Origin: Caulobacteraceae bacterium
GTDB lineage: Bacteria; Pseudomonadota; Alphaproteobacteria; Caulobacterales; Caulobacteraceae
DNA: 8,448 nt
Direction of reading: 5' to 3'
NCBI GenBank assembly: GCA_013815405.1
Contig: JACDGF010000074.1
Span: forward strand, 1 to 8,448
Shown here: positions 6,667 through 8,448 of the stretch, one piece after another
Layout: each line of letters opens with the position of its first letter
Position numbering within the stretch: the first letter of the stretch is position 1
Translations under genes and position numbers: made by a program
Notes under the pieces: generated by a model
What the model saw: only the letters and a program-made list of their open reading frames with translations
Told to the model about the DNA's origin: nothing
Databases searched by the model: none

Positions 6667-7125
6667 ATGTCCGCTCCTTTTTGTATCCGTCGGCTCGAAT
6701 CCCGCGATGTCGCCTCGATGGACGGCTGGCTTACGATGTTCGGCGAGGCTTTCGGCGAGGCGGAGACCTACGGCGGCGCCCGGCCGGGCGAGGACTATCT
6801 GGAGCGGCTGCTGGGCGGCGACCGGTTCATCGCGCTCGCCGCCTTGAAGAACGACGCGATCGTCGGCGGGCTTGCCGCCTATGTGCTCGACAAGTTCGAG
6901 CAGGCGCGCAGCGAGATCTATATCTACGATCTGGCCGTGGCGGCGGCGCATCGGCGCGAGGGGATCGCGACGGCGCTGATCGAGCATCTCAAGACGATCG
7001 CCGCGGCGCGCGCCATCCACGTCATCTTCGTGCAGGCCGATCCGGGCGACGCCCCGGCCATAGCGCTCTACACCAAATTGGGCGCGTGCGAGGACGTGCT
7101 GCATTTCGATATCGCGGTCGGCTGA
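6667..7125 (+). CDS. aac(3)-I: GNAT acetyltransferase resembling AAC(3)-I aminoglycoside 3-N-acetyltransferases
   Basis: Cytosolic acetyl-CoA-dependent N-acetyltransferase of 152 residues, the size of AAC(3)-Ia. From memory of AAC(3)-Ia, large blocks match: FIALAA (54-59), [20 protein letters not shown] (67-86) continuing [16 protein letters not shown] (95-105), [18 protein letters not shown] (122-139) and HFDI. R96-R97-E98-G99-I100-A101 is the acetyl-CoA pyrophosphate loop (R-x-x-G-x-A), and ALYTKLG is motif B. It begins only 11 bases after the RES stop with no strong Shine-Dalgarno sequence and no visible promoter, so it is probably transcribed from the toxin-antitoxin promoter. There is no integrase, attC-like site or transposon end nearby, unlike the mobile aacC genes. 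Family is secure; whether gentamicin-type drugs, another amine or a protein is the real substrate is open. Confidence 0.92.
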   Translation: MSAPFCIRRLESRDVASMDGWLTMFGEAFGEAETYGGARPGEDYLERLLGGDRFIALAALKNDAIVGGLAAYVLDKFEQARSEIYIYDLAVAAAHRREGIATALIEHLKTIAAARAIHVIFVQADPGDAPAIALYTKLGACEDVLHFDIAVG

Positions 7126-7246
7126 TGTCGTGTGCGTCGAGGCGAAACGGATTCCCGGACTTGGTAATGTCAGGCGTGCTCAATTCTCAATCAGCCGCCC
7201 GTCATCGCGCGCGGCCGGCATTCTCGAGACATCGGAAGGAAAGGCT
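7126..7246. other. Spacer between acetyltransferase and tRNA-Asn, no recognised content
   Basis: 121 bases with slightly lower GC in the middle (ctcaattctcaatcag) and a GC-rich alternating run (gcgcgcggccggc). I see no T-tailed hairpin for either the acetyltransferase or the tRNA, no gene, and no copy of the tRNA 3' end. Confidence 0.5.
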
Positions 7247-7322
7247 TGGCTCCCCGGGCAGGACTCGAACCTGCGACCCGCCGGTTAACAGCCGGCTGCT
7301 CTACCAACTGAGCTACCGAGGA
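7247..7322 (-). tRNA. tRNA-Asn, anticodon GTT
   Basis: The 76-nt minus-strand sequence folds as a standard cloverleaf. The acceptor stem TCCTCGG pairs with CCGGGGA (one T-G pair). The D arm is GCTC-AGTTGGTA-GAGC, the anticodon arm GCCGG-CTGTTAA-CCGGC, the variable loop GGGTC, and the T arm GCAGG-TTCGAGT-CCTGC. The discriminator is G and CCA is encoded. The anticodon GTT (7287-7289 in reverse) reads AAC/AAT, so it charges asparagine. No second copy of its 3' end is present in the window, so there is no sign of an element integrated here. Confidence 0.98.
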
Positions 7323-7346
7323 AAGGGCCATCGCTGGAGGAGGCGC

Positions 7347-7375
7347 CTCTTACGCCGGGAGGCCCGTGCGCGCAA
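7347..7375 (-). promoter_or_regulatory. Candidate promoter for tRNA-Asn
   Basis: On the minus strand TTGCGC (7375-7370) and TAAGAG (7352-7347) are 17 bases apart, about 24 bases upstream of the tRNA 5' end. The -10 is a weak match, so this is tentative. Confidence 0.3.
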
Positions 7376-7386
7376 GCCGAGGCCGG

Positions 7387-7414
7387 CCGGCCACAAGCCG
7401 CCGGCCACAAGCCG
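7387..7414. repeat. Perfect 14-bp tandem duplication
   Basis: ccggccacaagccg is repeated back to back at 7387-7400 and 7401-7414 with no mismatch. It lies upstream of both the tRNA (minus strand) and the TPR gene (plus strand), just outside the candidate promoters. Confidence 0.9.
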
Positions 7415-7415
7415 C

Positions 7416-7444
7416 ATGACAGGGGCGCGGCGGTGCGTCATAGT
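7416..7444 (+). promoter_or_regulatory. Candidate promoter of the TPR-protein gene
   Basis: ATGACA (7416-7421) and CATAGT (7439-7444) are 17 bases apart, matching 9 of 12 bases of the TTGACA/TATAAT consensus. They end 33 bases before the ATG at 7478. Confidence 0.4.
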
Positions 7445-7477
7445 GGCGGGCGAGGGACTTCGTGGAGGGATGTGGTC

Positions 7478-8448
7478 ATGACGTCCACACGCGTGAAATT
7501 GACCGGCCTGTGCGTTCTGCTGGTGGGCGCGGGGAGCGCCGGGGCGGCGATGGCGATGGGCGGCGGCGGGGGCGGCGGCGGACAGATGCCCAGCATCTCG
7601 GCCCCGCAATACAATGCCGCCGAGGAATACCAGAACGGCGCGGCGGCCTTCAAGGCGGGCAAGTACAAGGACGCCGCGCGCTGCTTCGAGCACGTCACCA
7701 TGGCCCAGCCCAGGGTCGCGATCGGCTGGTACATGCTGGGCATGGCCCGCTCGGCGGCCGGCGACGCCAAGGGCGCGGCCCACGCCTATGAGAAGTCTGT
7801 CAAGCTCGACCCGGCCCCCATCGACGCCCATCGCGACTACGCCGTCACCCTGGCCAAGCTCAAGCAGTCGGCCAAGGCCGACGCCGAACTGGCCGCCCTC
7901 AAGACGCGCGCGAGCGCCTGCAACGAGACCTGCCCGGAGGCCGCCGACCTCAAGGCGGCAATCGCGGCGGTGGAGCAGGCGATGGCCGCGGGCGCCCCGG
8001 CCGCGAGCCCCGCCGCCGCCCTCGACCCTCCCGCCGGCCTGATCTTCGCCTCGGCCGGGGAGGGCGACGCGGCCTATGTGCGGGCGGTCAGCCTGATCAA
8101 CGAGCGGCGCTTCGACGAGGCCATGGTCGCCCTGGACAAGGCGCAGGCGGCGTTCGGCCCGCACCCGGACATCCTCACCTACAAGGGCTATGTATGGCGC
8201 AAGCTGGGGCGGCTCGACCAGGCCGAACGCTATTACCGGGCGGCCCTGGCCGCGGCCCCAAACCATCGCGGCGCGACCGAGTACTACGGGGAGCTCAAGG
8301 TGATCGAGGGCGACGCCGCCGGCGCCCGGGCGATGCTGGCCAGGCTCGACCGCCAGTGCGCCTTCGGCTGCGCCGAGGCCGAGGACCTGCGGCGTTGGAT
8401 CGCGCGCGGCGGCGACCCGGCGTGGCGATCGCCGCGGCGGGGCTGGCG
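7478..8448 (+). CDS. Exported TPR protein with duplicated CxxxC modules, runs off the window
   Basis: At least 323 residues, open at the right edge. ATG 7478 has GGAGGG 8 bases upstream. A signal peptide is seen at 1-26 (KLTGLCVLLVGAGSAGAAMA), followed by eight consecutive Gly (28-35). Tetratricopeptide helices follow at about 52-128 (NGAAAFKAGKYKDAARCFEH, IGWYMLGMARSAAGDAKGAA) and 198-288 (AVSLINERRFDEAMVALDKA, YKGYVWRKLGRLDQAERYYR). Each TPR block ends in a similar tail: LKTRASACNETCPEAADLKA (141-160) and LDRQCAFGCAEAEDLRRWI (290-308). The CxxxC pairs are therefore C148/C152 and C294/C298. An Ala/Pro linker (165-186) joins the halves. It should act outside the cytoplasm as a protein-interaction scaffold; the partner is unknown, and I do not recognise a named gene. 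Confidence 0.85.
   Translation, partial: MTSTRVKLTGLCVLLVGAGSAGAAMAMGGGGGGGGQMPSISAPQYNAAEEYQNGAAAFKAGKYKDAARCFEHVTMAQPRVAIGWYMLGMARSAAGDAKGAAHAYEKSVKLDPAPIDAHRDYAVTLAKLKQSAKADAELAALKTRASACNETCPEAADLKAAIAAVEQAMAAGAPAASPAAALDPPAGLIFASAGEGDAAYVRAVSLINERRFDEAMVALDKAQAAFGPHPDILTYKGYVWRKLGRLDQAERYYRAALAAAPNHRGATEYYGELKVIEGDAAGARAMLARLDRQCAFGCAEAEDLRRWIARGGDPAWRSPRRGW

Noticed and set aside
6667..7125. Acetyltransferase as a second toxin (TacT/AtaT type) of the operon
   Set aside because: GNAT toxins come with a ribbon-helix-helix antitoxin just upstream, which is absent, and the sequence resembles AAC(3)-I instead.
7247..7322. tRNA-Asn as an attachment site of an integrated element carrying the toxin-antitoxin operon
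   Set aside because: No integrase gene and no repeat of the tRNA 3' end is found in the window; the gene composition does not differ from its surroundings.
7127..7481. Plus-strand open frame running through the tRNA (reading GRTRTCDPPVNSRLLYQLSY)
   Set aside because: This peptide is the familiar antisense translation of a tRNA gene and is not a protein.
1..8448. CRISPR array, insertion sequence or riboswitch
   Set aside because: No spaced regular repeats, transposase-like protein, terminal inverted repeats or recognisable riboswitch core seen on either strand.

Overview
The window is very GC-rich DNA with dense coding, strong G/C preference at third codon positions and long spurious antisense ORFs. 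Together with the protein types seen, this suggests an alphaproteobacterium, most likely of the Caulobacter/Phenylobacterium group. That placement is inference from composition and remembered protein style; no ribosomal RNA or other marker gene is present.

Layout. (1) 1-3499, minus strand: a two-gene efflux operon, a periplasmic adaptor (2405-3499) followed by an RND inner-membrane permease (1-2408, C-terminus beyond the window), joined by an ATGA stop/start overlap. (2) 3722-4162, plus: a glyoxalase I (gloA), divergent from the adaptor. (3) 4221-4781, minus: a secreted RcnB-family protein with its own intrinsic terminator between it and gloA. (4) 4953-5393, minus: the wreck of a thioredoxin-reductase-like flavoprotein that kept only its two ends. 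(5) 5480-7125, plus: an apparent three-gene operon of an Xre/MbcA/ParS-type antitoxin, a RES-domain toxin overlapping it by GTGA, and, 11 bases later, a GNAT that closely resembles AAC(3)-I aminoglycoside acetyltransferases. (6) 7247-7322, minus: tRNA-Asn(GTT) with encoded CCA. (7) 7478 to the right edge, plus: an exported TPR protein with two copies of a TPR-plus-CxxxC module.

Non-coding stretches. The 222 bases between the divergent adaptor and gloA starts hold their promoters and an N-terminal start ambiguity. The 171 bases at 4782-4952 show no convincing element beyond the RcnB ribosome-binding site. The 132 bases at 5400-5531 hold the toxin-antitoxin control region. Between the GNAT and the TPR gene (7126-7477) lie the tRNA, its possible promoter, a perfect 14-bp tandem repeat and a promoter candidate for the TPR gene; 7126-7246 shows nothing recognisable.

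Most worth follow-up: the antitoxin-toxin-acetyltransferase operon, which places an AAC(3)-I-like resistance enzyme inside a toxin-antitoxin transcription unit with no visible integron; the RND permease lacking the second Asp of the TM4 proton-relay pair; and the internally deleted reductase gene, where a base gain in a five-C run appears to have restored an open frame across the deletion.
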